In this document: positions 1 through 11,310 of the stretch, piece after piece | Position numbering within the stretch: position 1 is the first letter of the stretch | How the letters are laid out: every line of letters begins with the position of its first letter | NCBI RefSeq assembly: GCF_022512515.1 | Contig: NZ_JAKWBK010000001.1 | Location: 186,001 to 250,000 of the forward strand | DNA from: Paraniabella hibiscisoli | GTDB lineage: Bacteria > Bacteroidota > Bacteroidia > Chitinophagales > Chitinophagaceae | Direction of reading: 5' to 3' | Length of the DNA stretch: 64,000 nt | Translations under genes and position numbers: made by a program | The notes under the pieces: model-generated | The model's database searches: none | What the model was told of the DNA's origin: nothing | Seen by the model: the letters and a program-made list of their open reading frames with translations, nothing else

Positions 1-255
1 CCAGAATATCAGCAATTCAGCAGTTGCTGCAACAGCATTTGCGTTGTTACTTCTGATTCCAGGTTTCTCCAAAAGAAAAAACTGAACCAATGGTTGGCCG
101 GCGCAGTAGTGGTATTGCTTGCAAGCACATTGTATTCCTGCTCCAAACAAGATGCGGTAAGTTTACCGGAACAAACAAATATATTCGTAAGAATTGCGCA
201 GGTAGATAAAGACGGGACCACAAAATACTCTCCGGTAATTAAAGCCGTGCAGTAA
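1..255 (+). CDS. C-terminal end of a secreted protein (partial, frameshifted)
   Basis: The 5' part lies outside the window. From base 2 one frame reads a hydrophobic segment (AVAATAFALLLLIPG) followed by basic residues. After a run of A near 75-82 a second frame continues with another hydrophobic stretch (WLAGAVVVLLASTLYSCSK) and ends in NIFVRIAQVDKDG...YSPVIKAVQ, stop at 253-255. Adding one A to the run joins the two frames. The tail resembles the last strands of an Ig or fibronectin-III-like domain often found at the end of large Bacteroidota surface proteins. The product cannot be named. Its presence as a gene is well supported by the joined frame and by the terminator that follows. Confidence 0.5.
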   Translation, partial: PEYQQFSSCCNSICVVTSDSRFLQKKKLNQWLAGAVVVLLASTLYSCSKQDAVSLPEQTNIFVRIAQVDKDGTTKYSPVIKAVQ

Positions 256-293
256 ATAAATTATATATCGCAACTATAACTAGCAATTACCGG

Positions 294-325
294 GAGCCCT
301 GCAAAAGCAAGGGCTCTTTATTTTT
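294..325 (+). terminator. Rho-independent terminator
   Basis: GAGCCCT (294-300) pairs with AGGGCTC (310-316), the inner TGC/GCA bases can extend the stem around an AAAA loop, and TTTATTTTTC follows. It closes the gene that runs in from the left edge. Confidence 0.75.
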
Positions 326-398
326 CAATAGTAAGGAAAAGCTACGCTTCTCAACCGGCGAAAAATATTTAGTATCTATATTTACGCAAAATATTATT

Positions 399-1078
399 AT
401 GCAATTCACATATTTTGGTCAATCATCTTTCTTGGTAACACTAAACGGCAAAAAGTTATTATTTGATCCTTTCATCAATGGCAATCCCTTAGCCCAACAT
501 ATTGATGTTGAAAAAATTGAAGCAGATTACATCCTGGTATCCCACGGCCACGGAGATCATATTGCTGATGTAGTACCTATTGCCAAAAGAACCGGCGCTA
601 AAGTAATTACTTCCCCGGAAGTGGCCGGCTGGCTGGGTAAGCAAGGTATCGACAATATTCATGAATTGAACCATGGAGGCCCTGTAACGTTTGACTTTGG
701 AAAAGTAAGAGCTGTAAATGCCATACATTCATCAGGCCTCCCCGATGGCTCCTATGGTGGTAATCCAATGGGATTTGTTATTACCTCAGAAGAAATAAAT
801 TTTTACTTTGCGGGGACACTGCGCTAACGATGGATATGCAACTAATACCGATGTTCGCCAACCTCAACTTTGCAGTGCTGCCAATAGGAGGCAATTACAC
901 AATGGATGTAGATGACGCGATTATAGCTGCAGACTTCATTAAATGCCGGAATATTATTGGCGTACATTATAACAGTTTCGACATTATTAAGATAGATACT
1001 CAAAATGCAGTGGATCAGTTTATGGCGGCGGACAAATTATTACAGCTGCCAGGCATTGGCGAAACAATCGAACTATAA
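399..1078 (+). CDS. Metallo-beta-lactamase-fold metal-dependent hydrolase (UPF0173 type)
   Basis: About 226 residues, the usual length of the UPF0173/YtkL group of small cytosolic metallo-beta-lactamase-fold hydrolases of unknown substrate. It starts MQFTYFGQSSFLV, typical of the family, and carries the metal-binding motif VSHGHGDH near residues 48-55 and a later VHYNSFD segment that supplies another metal ligand. No signal peptide is present. The frame breaks at 811-815: the run CGGGGAC must be CGGGGGAC to read YFAGDTALTMDMQ, restoring the conserved GDT motif. ORF-wise it therefore looks like two pieces (399-827 and 830-1078) but is one gene. Family assignment is firm; the substrate is unknown. 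Confidence 0.88.
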
Positions 1079-1205
1079 CCGCTGTAAAGTATACAGCATT
1101 ATTTCTCAGGCAGGCTTTGCTAAGAGAACATCCCTAATAATGGTTATTAAGATAGATAGCCGAAAACGAAAATGTATCTTAATAGCCATTTAAAATTATT
1201 AAACG

Positions 1206-2020
1206 ATGTCCTTCCTGCTGGTAGAACCTATCATTCCTTTGCCCGGTGAAGATATTATGGTTGGCGGCTATCGCTCTACGGGCGAGCGCCCATTGGGAAG
1301 ACGTTCCGCCTGGGAAACCAGAACGGTAACCAGGCGCCGGCAAAGCGGCTCAACAGAAACCATAAACCTGCTCTACCAAACCTTACGCAATGTTCAGCTA
1401 ACAACCATGCATTACACTTCAGCAGAAGGTATCCATGTAAGAATAGAAGACGTTAGACCAGAAGATGCCGTTATTATCGACAACACTTTAAATCTTATAC
1501 CACCTGTGCACCTGCAGTTGTTTAACAGGGAAAAGCCGGAAGGCATTTTAATTCATAGCACTACGGGCACAGGCAATAGTATAAGCTTCACAGGAGGGCT
1601 TAATGCAGGGGCTGACTACACATCTACCCTGTTCTTCCAGGAGCAGCGAGGCATTATAATTACTTATGGCGCTTTATGGCATCACCGGGAAGATGAGGGT
1701 TTAGATATTTGCCCGGCAATCTTGCACGAAATAGGCCACGTTCTGACACACGATGGCAGCTTAACCGACCGTTATATTGATGCCGGTTTACGCGCAAGCA
1801 TGCGTACTACCGGGTGTCAAAAAATCCCGGCACGGAGGAAGCGCTTTGTAATGCCTATATGTATATGTTATGCTATGGCAGCGATAACATCAGTATCCAT
1901 GATTTTGGCAGTGGAAGTACCAATCAAAACAACCGGTTGGTGCGGGCGGGGCTTAGGCAAGCCAGAGCCTTTTCCGGCATGCTCGATGAAAACTGGCGCA
2001 GAAGATTTGATGAGCGATAA
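1206..2020 (+). CDS. Putative zinc metallopeptidase with HExxH motif, no signal peptide
   Basis: About 271 residues. A proline/arginine-rich N-terminus is followed by a domain with AILHEIGHVLTHDG near residues 177-190, the HExxH zinc-peptidase motif. About 40 residues later GTEEALCNAY could supply a third ligand Glu, as in gluzincins. No leader peptide or membrane segment is seen, so the product is cytosolic or exported by a signal-less route. The frame breaks near 1812-1814 (GGG for GGGG), after which it reads TTGVSKNPGTEEAL to a stop at 2020. I do not recognise the family. It may be an effector-like or toxin-like protease, or a housekeeping protein; neighbours do not help, as it stands alone between a hydrolase and a convergent lipoprotein gene. 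Confidence 0.65.
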
Positions 2021-2048
2021 GATTGAAAGCAACCAGAAACTGAACGGC

Positions 2049-2819
2049 TCACTTCAATTCAGATTTACCTTCAACCAGCAAGACGTTGTCCTTATCAAAC
2101 AATTTTAAACGATCACCCGTTACCTGGTATTTATTCACCAGCGGTAATAGCTTGAACAGAACGGATTCGTTGGCCGCTGCATCTTTACAAAACATTTCGG
2201 TTGAGGCAACATTGCCGATCGTAATATGGTAGGTATTATCGGCAACTACGCTAAAAGAAAAACGGTTACAGCCAACTCCAGCCTGGCCTTTGGCTGGCTC
2301 TGTCAAATCCAGGAAACTCGTAACTTTTACCAACTGGTCACTATTGGCATTGATCATTTGCTCAATGGACCATTTTCTTCGTATCGAACCGTTTTCGTCA
2401 TCTGTCGCTTTTTCCGCAGCAAACATCAGGCGGCCATCCTTCGCCAACAATTGAAGCTGGTTATTGACCAGGGAAAATGAATATACTTCTCCCAGACTAG
2501 ATCTTAAAACCTGGTCTGTTCTTTCATCGGCACAACCTGATAAATGCGCCGAAACATTGGCTATTTCCATCCGGTTGTTATGACCAAATTTTGGCGTAAA
2601 TGAAAAATACCGGCACCCGGCGCTAGCACCCGAGTGATACACATCGCGCAGATCGATGTAAATATTATTCGTTAGTAAGCCATCCGCTACCTTACTTACC
2701 TTCCATTTATGATGCAGCCCCTCGGTTTGCATAGAGCTTGCTAATGGTGCTGACTTTCGGCTGCAACCGGCAAAGATGAATACAGCAATAATAAACGGCA
2801 TACAATAAAGACGATTCAT
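2049..2819 (-). CDS. META (HslJ-like) domain lipoprotein, two tandem domains
   Basis: The ORF is open further upstream, but the start at 2819 is preferred because it gives a clean lipoprotein signal: MNRLYCMPFIIAVFIFAGC, with a lipobox FAGC. The mature protein has two repeats, each with the META-domain pattern in which a loop GCRYFSF or GCNRFSF is followed by a second Cys (LSGCADE and EMFCKDA). HslJ-like domains occur in periplasmic or outer-membrane lipoproteins linked to stress resistance; no enzymatic function is known. The gene is intact and convergent with the upstream metallopeptidase gene (29 bp between stops). Confidence 0.8.
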   Translation of the reverse strand: MNRLYCMPFIIAVFIFAGCSRKSAPLASSMQTEGLHHKWKVSKVADGLLTNNIYIDLRDVYHSGASAGCRYFSFTPKFGHNNRMEIANVSAHLSGCADERTDQVLRSSLGEVYSFSLVNNQLQLLAKDGRLMFAAEKATDDENGSIRRKWSIEQMINANSDQLVKVTSFLDLTEPAKGQAGVGCNRFSFSVVADNTYHITIGNVASTEMFCKDAAANESVLFKLLPLVNKYQVTGDRLKLFDKDNVLLVEGKSELK

Positions 2820-2956
2820 ACCAACAGGTTTTATCTTAAGCAAAGTACTGAGTTTTTTAACCACTTCAATATATCGCTTGAAAACATATTTCAATAATAA
2901 GGCCAGTTATTTTATGAAAAACAGGTGGTCGCTGCATCTAAAGGAAAACAGATTCT

Positions 2957-5900
2957 ATGAGATCTCTTCCTATCGTAATTCTTATGCTCACCTGCACATT
3001 AAGCTATGCACAGATGCCTACCTTAAAGATAAACGGTGAAAAAGACAATCCGGTTATATTGGAACAGGTGGATATCACAGTTGCCATTACGGGTAATATT
3101 GCTGCCACCACCATGCAACTAAGTTTTAAGAATAATGGCAGCCGTGTATTGGAGGGAGAGCTTACCTTTCCCATGCCTGAGGGAGTAACCGTAAGCAGGT
3201 ACGCGCTCGACATTAATGGAAATATGCGGGAAGCTGTGCCGGTTTCTAAAGCACGCGCCACCGAAGTATTTGAAAGCATTCAACACCGTAACATTGATCC
3301 GGGCATCCTTGAAAAAGTAGAGGGCAATAACTTCAGAACAAGAATCTTCCCGCTGCCCGTTGGTGGCATACGCACCATTATAATAGGCTATGAAGAAGAG
3401 CTCCAAATAAATAAAGATCATGCACTACAGTACTACCTGCCGTTTAATTATGCACAAGCTATTCCAAAGTTTTCGTTAAAAACATCGATATGGGGAACTA
3501 ACGAAAAGCCAGTTTTACTGGAGCAACCGGATGGCAGCTTCAACTTTTCCGGTTACGAAAACATTTTTACGGCTACAATGGAAAAGCAAAACTACCGGCC
3601 GGTAAAACCATTGCTGATCAACCTGCCCAAAAAACTGAATACACATGAAAACATAATACAGCCTAATACAGATGGAAGTGCTTACTTTTTAATCAACGAT
3701 TTTCCGGCAACAGAGAGTCGCCCCAGGCAATGGGGCAATACAATCGGCTTGTTATGGGATGTGTCGCTTAGCGGAAGCAAGAGAGATCATCAAAAAGAGA
3801 TCGAATTGTTGGATCAGCTCATCGGCCAAAAGAACAACCTGACCATTGCACTCGGCTTATTGAATAACACACTGTCTTACGGTGGTACTTACAAAATTAC
3901 CAATGGAGATTGGAGCGCTCTCCGAAAAAAACTAGAGCAGCTTATTTATGACGGAGCAACCGATTATAGTGTTTTAAAACTACCCGTATTTGTAGACAAG
4001 GTATTATTTTCAGCACTCGATGAAATACTTTTTTCACTGATGGCATGAGCAGCTTTGGAGATGCAGAAATAAATATCAACCGGCCTGTCCATACCATTAG
4101 CACCAACCCCGTTTCTGATTATAGTGTATTAAAAAATATCAGTCAAAGAAGCGGCGGGCAATTCATTAACCTGGGCAGCCAAAGTGCAGAGCAGGCATTT
4201 ACTGCGTTCAGCAAAGAATATATGCAGTTCCTCGGTGTAGAAGGGGCTGGGATCAGCGAGGTATATCCGAATATCAAAACACCTGTTTTCAAATCCATAT
4301 CCGTCGCCGGGTTAATCGCTAATCCCGGCAATGAGATAACGTTACTGTACGGCTGGGGCAATAAGATAACCCTAAGAAAAAGATAAAAGCAGGTTTGACA
4401 ACTAAAGACATAAATGTGCATAAAATATGGGCACAAAAGAAAATTGCGGCCATGGATGTTTACTACGAAAAATACAAAGAAGAACTAAAGGCCATAGGCG
4501 AACAGTTTGGCATAGTAACCCGTAATACCAGCCTGATGGTATTAGAAAATATCGATGATTACATTCGTTATGACATCACCCCTCCTGCTGATTTGCTGGC
4601 AGAATTTAACCAGTTGAAGAAAGAAAATATAAGATTTAAAGAAGAACGGGTTAACGATTTGCTGGAGCGGGCAGCGGCTGCTACCAATGACTTAAAAGAA
4701 TGGTGGAGCACCGATTTTAAACCATCCCGTAACAAAAATTATCCGACACCCGAACACATGGCAGATAGCCTGGCTGTAGTGGAAGCATCTATAGCTCAGA
4801 ATGATGCCAAAGAGGTGGTTTTGCCAAATTCGCCGGCGGCGGCACCTCCTCCACCGCCCAGAGTTGAAATGAAGGCATTTACTCCTCCCAGAGTTGTCAA
4901 AGATGAGGAAGCAAAAGAACCTCCGCCGGCAACAAATAATTTGGAGGATACAAGGACAGGAAGCATCAGCCAGGAAGGCCTGAAGGACATAGGGCTAATA
5001 TCACCTTCTTCAAATGAAAGCCTCGGTGAACAATTGACGATAGTGAAAGAACATGAGCCCTTATTCCAACAACCAGCTCCTGAAATAAAAACACCTGAAT
5101 TCAAAACAGATAAAGACTATATCAAAAAATTAAACACCGCCAATAGGAGTCATGCTTATATAACTTATCTGGAGTTAAGAAAAGAATATGAAACAACCCC
5201 TTCCTTCTATTTTGATGTTGCCAATTGGTTTTATACGCAAAGGAAAACCGATACCGCATTTATGGTATTAAGCAATATAGCTGAGCTTTCTATCGAAAAC
5301 GCTTCATTGTATAGAATGATGGCCTATAAATTAAAGCAACTGGGCAATAACAGCAAACAACTCTGGACTGCTAAAAAATCCTCAACTGGCGCCCTATGGA
5401 TCCTCAAAGTACGCGTGACTATGCCCTTGCGTTGATAGATAACGGCCGTTACCAACAAGCTTTAGATGCGCTCTACTCAATACTAACTAATAGTTACAGT
5501 GCAGAAGCTGCTTCGAGGGATGAGGGCATCGAAGAGGTAATTGTAATGGAGATCAATATGCTGATAACGCAGTATCGTAGTAAGTTGAACTTATCTAAAA
5601 TCGACCAACGCATTATTGCTCACCTGCCTGTTGACATCCGCGTGGTACTGAACTGGAATAAACCTGATACGGATATCGATCTCTGGGTAACCGATCCCAA
5701 CGGGGAGAAATGCTACTATAGCAATAACCGCACCGGCAACGGTGGCAGGATCAGCAACGACTTTACAGATGGCTTCGGCCCGGAACAATTCCTGCTAAAA
5801 AAGCAGTAAAAGGTCAATATAAAATCGAGACTAATTTCTTTAACGAAGATCAGTTTACGATCAGCGGCCCCACCACACTGATGGCCGAGATCTACCTGTA

Positions 5901-6000
5901 TTATGCCAGCGGTAAAGAAACGCGCAAAATAGTAACCCTTCAAAGTGGTGAAAATGGAAAAGAAGCAGATGGTGTGTTGGTAGGGACTTTTAAATTTTAA
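2957..6000 (+). CDS. Large secreted VIT / von Willebrand A / DUF2135 protein
   Basis: About 1015 residues with a signal peptide ([19 protein letters not shown]). Order of parts: a VIT domain (residues about 20-160, with the family pattern [20 protein letters not shown] and RIFPLPVGG), a VWA-like region ([12 protein letters not shown], later [11 protein letters not shown]), a proline-rich linker near 4830-4930, a TPR-like helical stretch ([20 protein letters not shown]), and a C-terminal DUF2135/YfaP-like beta domain ([19 protein letters not shown]). VIT-VWA proteins are thought to work in surface adhesion or protein interaction. The frame is broken four times, at about 4029-4034 (T run), 4376-4380, 5373 and 5800 (A runs); each break is repaired by one extra base, leaving a continuous protein ending GTFKF at 6000. 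Confidence 0.82.
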
Positions 6001-6058
6001 AAATGTCAGGTATATTGTTGCAGTTGTGTATTTTTACGCGTCTGAAAAAGAAAAATTT

Positions 6059-6472
6059 ATGAAAAAAACATTCGCACTGCTGCTTATTGTCATTGGTATG
6101 ATTTCCTGTAAAAAAGATTCTGTTGCCGAAAAACAGGAGGAAACAACCAAAATCCCGGAAAATGTAGAGGCCTTTTATTTAAAAATTGCCGGCAAATGGA
6201 AGCTGAATGAATGGCTTTGTGCAGGATGTGGCCCTGCGGTAATGCCCAATCAGGTCATTAGCATTAATCAAAAAGGAGCAATTGAAATCAATACCAACGG
6301 TAGTATCCAAAATGGTAATTTGGACCTTACGGGCGCTATTGGTTGCAATGAAAATTCATTTCGCTATTTATCGGTAACTGCCAAGTCCATAGGACTTGAA
6401 GATTCAGATGTACTTGTTATTTCCGATTGTGCAAGCGGGGGTTTTAGTAAATATGTAAAGGCCGCCAATTAA
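6059..6472 (+). CDS. Small lipoprotein, lipocalin-like
   Basis: 137 residues. Start at 6059 chosen over the upstream in-frame ATG because it yields a standard lipoprotein leader MKKTFALLLIVIGMISC. The mature part has FYLKIAGKWKLNEWLCAGCGP and then a beta-rich sequence with several Cys residues, similar in style to lipocalin-like or META-like stress lipoproteins of Bacteroidota. No catalytic motif is visible. The gene is intact and stands between the VIT-domain gene and the SusC gene; function unknown. Confidence 0.7.
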   Translation: MKKTFALLLIVIGMISCKKDSVAEKQEETTKIPENVEAFYLKIAGKWKLNEWLCAGCGPAVMPNQVISINQKGAIEINTNGSIQNGNLDLTGAIGCNENSFRYLSVTAKSIGLEDSDVLVISDCASGGFSKYVKAAN

Positions 6473-6722
6473 AATATTTTTTCAATATACTTCAAAAAGC
6501 CGTAGGATTTTGATCTTATGGCTTTTTGAGTTTTACTGTCCATGGTTGATCACCTATTTTAATATCAGGCATTGACACTTTGTTGGGCAACAATTCTCCA
6601 AATAGTGATTTATTCACATCCCAAAAACGACCAACATTACATAAAATATCAGGTTCCAGATATTTTTTTCTTTTTAAGCATAGAAAACGCTACTTTTCGC
6701 ATGTTTAAAACTAATCAGAAAT

Positions 6723-9700
6723 ATGACATTAATTGTTTATGAGAAAAAGGGCAGATTGCTGCCTTTTTTAAAAAGCGTGTCTAAAACGGGAGCGTTCCTG
6801 TGTTTCGCGCTATTTTTTGTATTTCACGTAAAGGCTGAAAATGTTTTTATTGAAAAGGAGTTAACAGTAAAAACAACCAGCTACCATAAGAGTATTTTCA
6901 AAACAATTACCGGCCAGGTTATCAACCAGGAGGGTAATCCCGTTGACAATGCAGTAGTAAGTGTAAAAGGGCGTAGCGCGGCTAGTGTAACAGCAGGTGA
7001 TGGTTCGTTTACGATTGAAGCTAATGAGGGAGATGAATTGATCGTATCCCACGCGTCTTATATTACTCAAACCATTACCGTAACACAGGCGGTTAGCATC
7101 ACCATTACCCTTCAGCAGAACGTGGGCAACCTCGATCAGATTGTAGTAACCGGGTATACCGAATACGCCAAACGCAATAGCCCCAGCGCTTCTACCCAGG
7201 TAAATGCTGCTGATATTAATAAAGTACCCATGAGCACCCTCGACCAGATATTACAGGGGCGGGTACCGGGTATGAGCGTTATATCCAGCTCTGGACAACC
7301 AGGCCAGAGTGCTGCGGTGGTGATCAGGGGTATCGGCTCTATTAACGGCTCAACTTCACCTCTATATATTATGGATGGTATTCCTATTGAGAGCGGATAT
7401 TTCCAAACCATTAACCCTGAGGATATCGAATCTGTTACGGTACTAAAAGATGCATCTGCGAAAGCGTTGTATGGCTCAAGAGGCTCTAACGGTGTTATTG
7501 TAGTTACCACCAAGAAAGGAAAAAAGGTCGTTTAAACATAGGTTACAGCTCACAATATGGCTTCTCGACGCTTACGCAACCCAATTTTGAAATGATGGAT
7601 ACCCGGGAGCGCCTGCGTTTTGAAGAAGAGGTAGGCCTGGAAACCGGTCGTAATATTGGTCCGGGTTGGACACTATCTCCTAAAAATCCTGATTATGCAA
7701 CGCTATCCCCTATCGAGCAGCAACAGCGCGACCGTATCCTCGATAGCCTGGGACATATCAATACTGATTGGCGAGATCTGTTCTTTCAGAATGCCAACTT
7801 TATGGAACAGCAGGTGAGCCTGAGCGGCGGTAATGAAAACGTACAAACTTATAATGCCTTTAGCCTTTGGAGGGAGCAGGGTATCGTGAAAGAAACAGGA
7901 TTAGACAGGTTCTCATTGCGCAGCAACACTAACATGAACTATGGCAGGTTTACTGCTGGTTTCAATATCAACCTGGGCTATTCGAGCTCTCGCTTCACTT
8001 ATAATGAAGGAGGCACTGGTGTAGGTTCCCTATGGCATCTGTTTATTATGCTTTGCCTTATGAATACCCTTATACTCCCGATGGTGTGTTTTATGCTACC
8101 GATGAAGGCCAGGGCTTTTATGATACGCGTGAAGGAAGCCGGGGTATTGACGTACTATATGGTACTTCAGATAAGACCGAGCAGTTTAAAACCATTCTGG
8201 GCATCAACCTCGCTTACGAGATCGTTAAAGGATTAAAGATCAGCACCCGTAATGGTATTGACTACAGGAATTCCGTCGACCAGGTATTTATCAACCCATT
8301 GTCGTATATCGGAAGCAGGCAGGCAGGTGGTAAAGGCGCTTTTGGAGAAGGATTCAGAAGATATTTTAACCTTGTGTCAACTTCAGGCCTTACTTATAAG
8401 AAAAGATTAGATGTACATGATTTCGAAGTGTCGGGTTTTATTGAATATTTATATACTAATGAAAGAAACTTTAGCTACAGGGGTTATGGCTTGGATGACC
8501 GGTTACCGGAAACTCCCGCTGGTATTACTGTGAGTACCGGGTTTCTGCCTTCACTGGGTGGTGGTCGCGTAAACAGTGCGCTGATTAGCTACATGGGATT
8601 GGGTCGCTATACATTAAATAATAAATATACACTTACAGCTAGTTACCGTTACGATGGGGCATCTGTTTCGTCCGTTCCACTTAAAAATCGCTGGCATGGC
8701 TTTTATTCCTTCGGTGCCAACTGGGATGTAAAACAGGAAAACTTCCTGGCTAACACTGACTTTATTGCAGGCTTGCAGTTAAGGGTCAGCTACGGGCAAA
8801 CCGCCAGTTCATTTGGAAGAAGTTTTGATTACCTGGCTACCTATTCTGTAAATACCACTTATGGCGGCTTGCAGGCAATCAGACCTACGAATATCGGAAA
8901 CCCCGACTACAATTGGGAATATGTTGATGAGCTGAATATTGGATTCGATCTTTCTCTTTTCAAAACACAAAGGGTAAAGCTTGTTGCAGACTGGTATAAC
9001 AAGATCACCAGAGGAATGTATATTGAGCAACCAGTTTCAGCTTTTTCAGGTGCCGGCGCTGGCGGAACAGCACCAATTAGCTCTGCAAGAATGGGTAACA
9101 AGGGGATTGAATGGAGCCTGAGTGGAGATGTAATACAAAAAGCAGACTTTAACTGGAATATTGGTGTGAATGGAGCCTACAACAAAAACCAAATTTTACG
9201 TGTAAGTGATGTTACAGATCAATTGCCCGACGGAGATACCAGAATCATTAAATTGGGGCTACCTTATGGAACCTACTATGCACAGCAATGGGCTGGTGTC
9301 GATCCAGCCAATGGGGATGCACTTTATTATAACCGGGACGGCTCCGTTACCAATGTATATAGCGGTGAATCACAAGCTGTACCGCTTTCAGCCAATATGT
9401 TCCCCAAATTAACGGGCGGTATTACTACAGCCCTACGTTGGAAAAGCATCACCTTGAGTGCCTTGCTTGCATTTGTATCAGATGTACAACGCTGGAATAA
9501 TATCGACTTTTACAATGAGAACCAGCCTACATGACCAGTAACCAAAGCAAAAGAATGCTATATGATCGCTGGAAAAAACCGGGTGACAATGCTACTCTGC
9601 AACGTATAGACGTACCGAGAAATTTTACCTCGAAAGATATACAGGATGCTTCTTTTATGCGCTTGCGTAACCTGCAGCTCAACTACAGCATACCTGCAGA

Positions 9701-9872
9701 CCTGCTGCAACCTACCAGGATCTTAAAATCTGTAGACGTTTTCGTACAAGGGCAGAACCTGTTTACCTGGACCAACTGGCGCGGACTGGATCCTGAAAAC
9801 AACCGTCAATACGGAAGATTTGAGTATCCTAACGCCAGGAAATATACCGCGGGCATTAATGTTAATTTTTAA
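6723..9872 (+). CDS. SusC/RagA-family TonB-dependent outer-membrane transporter
   Basis: About 1050 residues. The N-terminus has a hydrophobic export signal (LCFALFFVFHVKA). Then comes a carboxypeptidase-regulatory-like domain (TGQVINQEGNPVDNAVVSVKG), the segment LDQIVVTGY that precedes the plug, the plug itself (LQGRVPGMSV, VVIRGIGS, SPLYIMDGIP, SVTVLKDASAKALYGSRG) and a long beta-barrel ending YTAGINVNF with a C-terminal aromatic residue. These are hallmarks of SusC proteins that import oligomers with a SusD lid. Frames break at about 7523 (A run), 8028 (CCC for CCCC) and 9532; single-base repairs give one continuous protein. It heads an operon with susD (10 bp apart) and peptidase genes, so the likely cargo is peptide-like, not a glycan. 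Confidence 0.92.
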
Positions 9873-9882
9873 TCTGATCATC

Positions 9883-11291
9883 ATGAACATAAAGAAAATA
9901 TTTGCTTTTTTATTACTGGCAGGATTGGTGTTCCAGTCTTGCTCCAAACTGGATACGCCTTATTCCGACGTTATCGACCCGTCTAAGGCTTTTCGTAATT
10001 TAGATGATCTGAACATGGGAGTGCTGGGCGCTTATGCAGCATTAACCACCTCGCTGATTGAGGCAGGGGCTATTGTATCTGATGAAGTCATGTATCCTAC
10101 AGAAAATACCGTATCCAATAACACAGCACACCGGTGGCTATATAACTCGGGTTCGGGCTCCGTTACATCGGCTCTTTACGAATATGCGGTGGTGATAGAC
10201 CGTGCTAACCGAGTGCTGGAAGCTGCTCCTACGATTCCGGCAGCTGGCGAACAAAACCGTCTGGATCAATACCGCGCCGAAGCACTGGCACTAAGAGCTT
10301 ATTCCTACCTTGAACTGTTGCGGGCTTATGCTTCTTCTTACGAGCCTAACGGTATGGGTATGCCATACGTAAAACAACGTACACTCGAATATCTTGCCAG
10401 AGAATCTGTAAAATCCAATTTCGATAACTTGAATGCGGATCTTAGCACTGCTAAAGAATTGATCCCTTCCGGGCTCAATGACAATTCTCGTATTACTAAA
10501 ACAGCAATAGCCGCCATACAGGCAAGAGCAGCGCTGTATGAAAAGAAATGGGCTGATGCAATTACTTATGCATCGGAGGTAATCGCCGCAGAACCATTAG
10601 CGCCTAAAAGTGATTTCGGAAAAATATGGAAGGACAGTAGCCAGTCTGAAGTGATCTGGAAGCTGTCAAGAGTAATTGGCGACTCTCGTCTCGGAGCTGC
10701 ATTCTTCCGTGAAACCGGTGAGATTGTATTGTATGCCCCTTCGTTCAAGCTGATTGATCAATTTGGCACAACAGCTCAACGCGCAGACGATGTTCGCTTC
10801 AGCAGCTATATTCAATATGCTCCTACGCGTCCGGCTGGCAAATCCCAATACCTGGTTAATAAATATGTGGGGGCAACACTGCTTACCGTGGACTTACTGA
10901 CGTTAAGCTATTTCGCGCAGGCGAAATGTACCTGATCAAAGCAGAAGCGGAACTAGAGAACAGTACCGGCGCAGCGAGTATTACCGCGGCCACAAAAGAC
11001 CTGAATGATTTAAGAAGAGCGAGAATTTACAACTATATCGATCAGAATTTTACTGACAAGCAAAGCCTGGTAAATGCCCTATATAATGAGCGTTTTAAAG
11101 AGCTGGCTTTTGAAGGTCATCGTTTCTTTGATCTTAAACGGAGGAACCTGCCGGTAGAGCGTACTACCCAGGATGCCATTAATACATCGGGAGCTATAAA
11201 ACTTGAGCCTACAGCAGCTCAATACTGCTTCCCCATTTCGGATCAGGAAATGTCGGTTAATAAAAAAATGATCCAAAACCCGAACTATTAA
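9883..11291 (+). CDS. SusD/RagB-family substrate-binding lipoprotein
   Basis: About 470 residues, usual length for SusD. The leader MNIKKIFAFLLLAGLVFQSC has a lipobox and places the protein on the outer-membrane surface as the lid of SusC. Typical SusD features: the N-terminal AFRNLDDLNMGVLGAYAAL, the TPR-like helix RLDQYRAEALALRAYSYLELLRAYA, then FRAGEMYLIKAEAEL, YNERFKELAFEGHRFFDLKR and a C-terminal QNPNY. Frame breaks near 10869-10873 (a run of G that needs one more base to read NKYVGGNTAYRGL). Lies 10 bp after susC and 19 bp before a cyanophycinase-like lipoprotein gene, so it is almost certainly co-transcribed with both. Confidence 0.92.
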
Positions 11292-11310
11292 ACACAGATA
11301 TTACCGAACA

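Noticed and set aside
9..221. Minus-strand open frame at the left edge
   Set aside because: It lies opposite the C-terminal part of a plus-strand gene with a terminator and shows no leader or family motif.
4830..4930. Repeat-rich proline segment as a possible tandem repeat or phase-variable tract
   Set aside because: It is an ordinary proline-rich linker inside the VIT-domain protein, with no regular DNA repeat unit.
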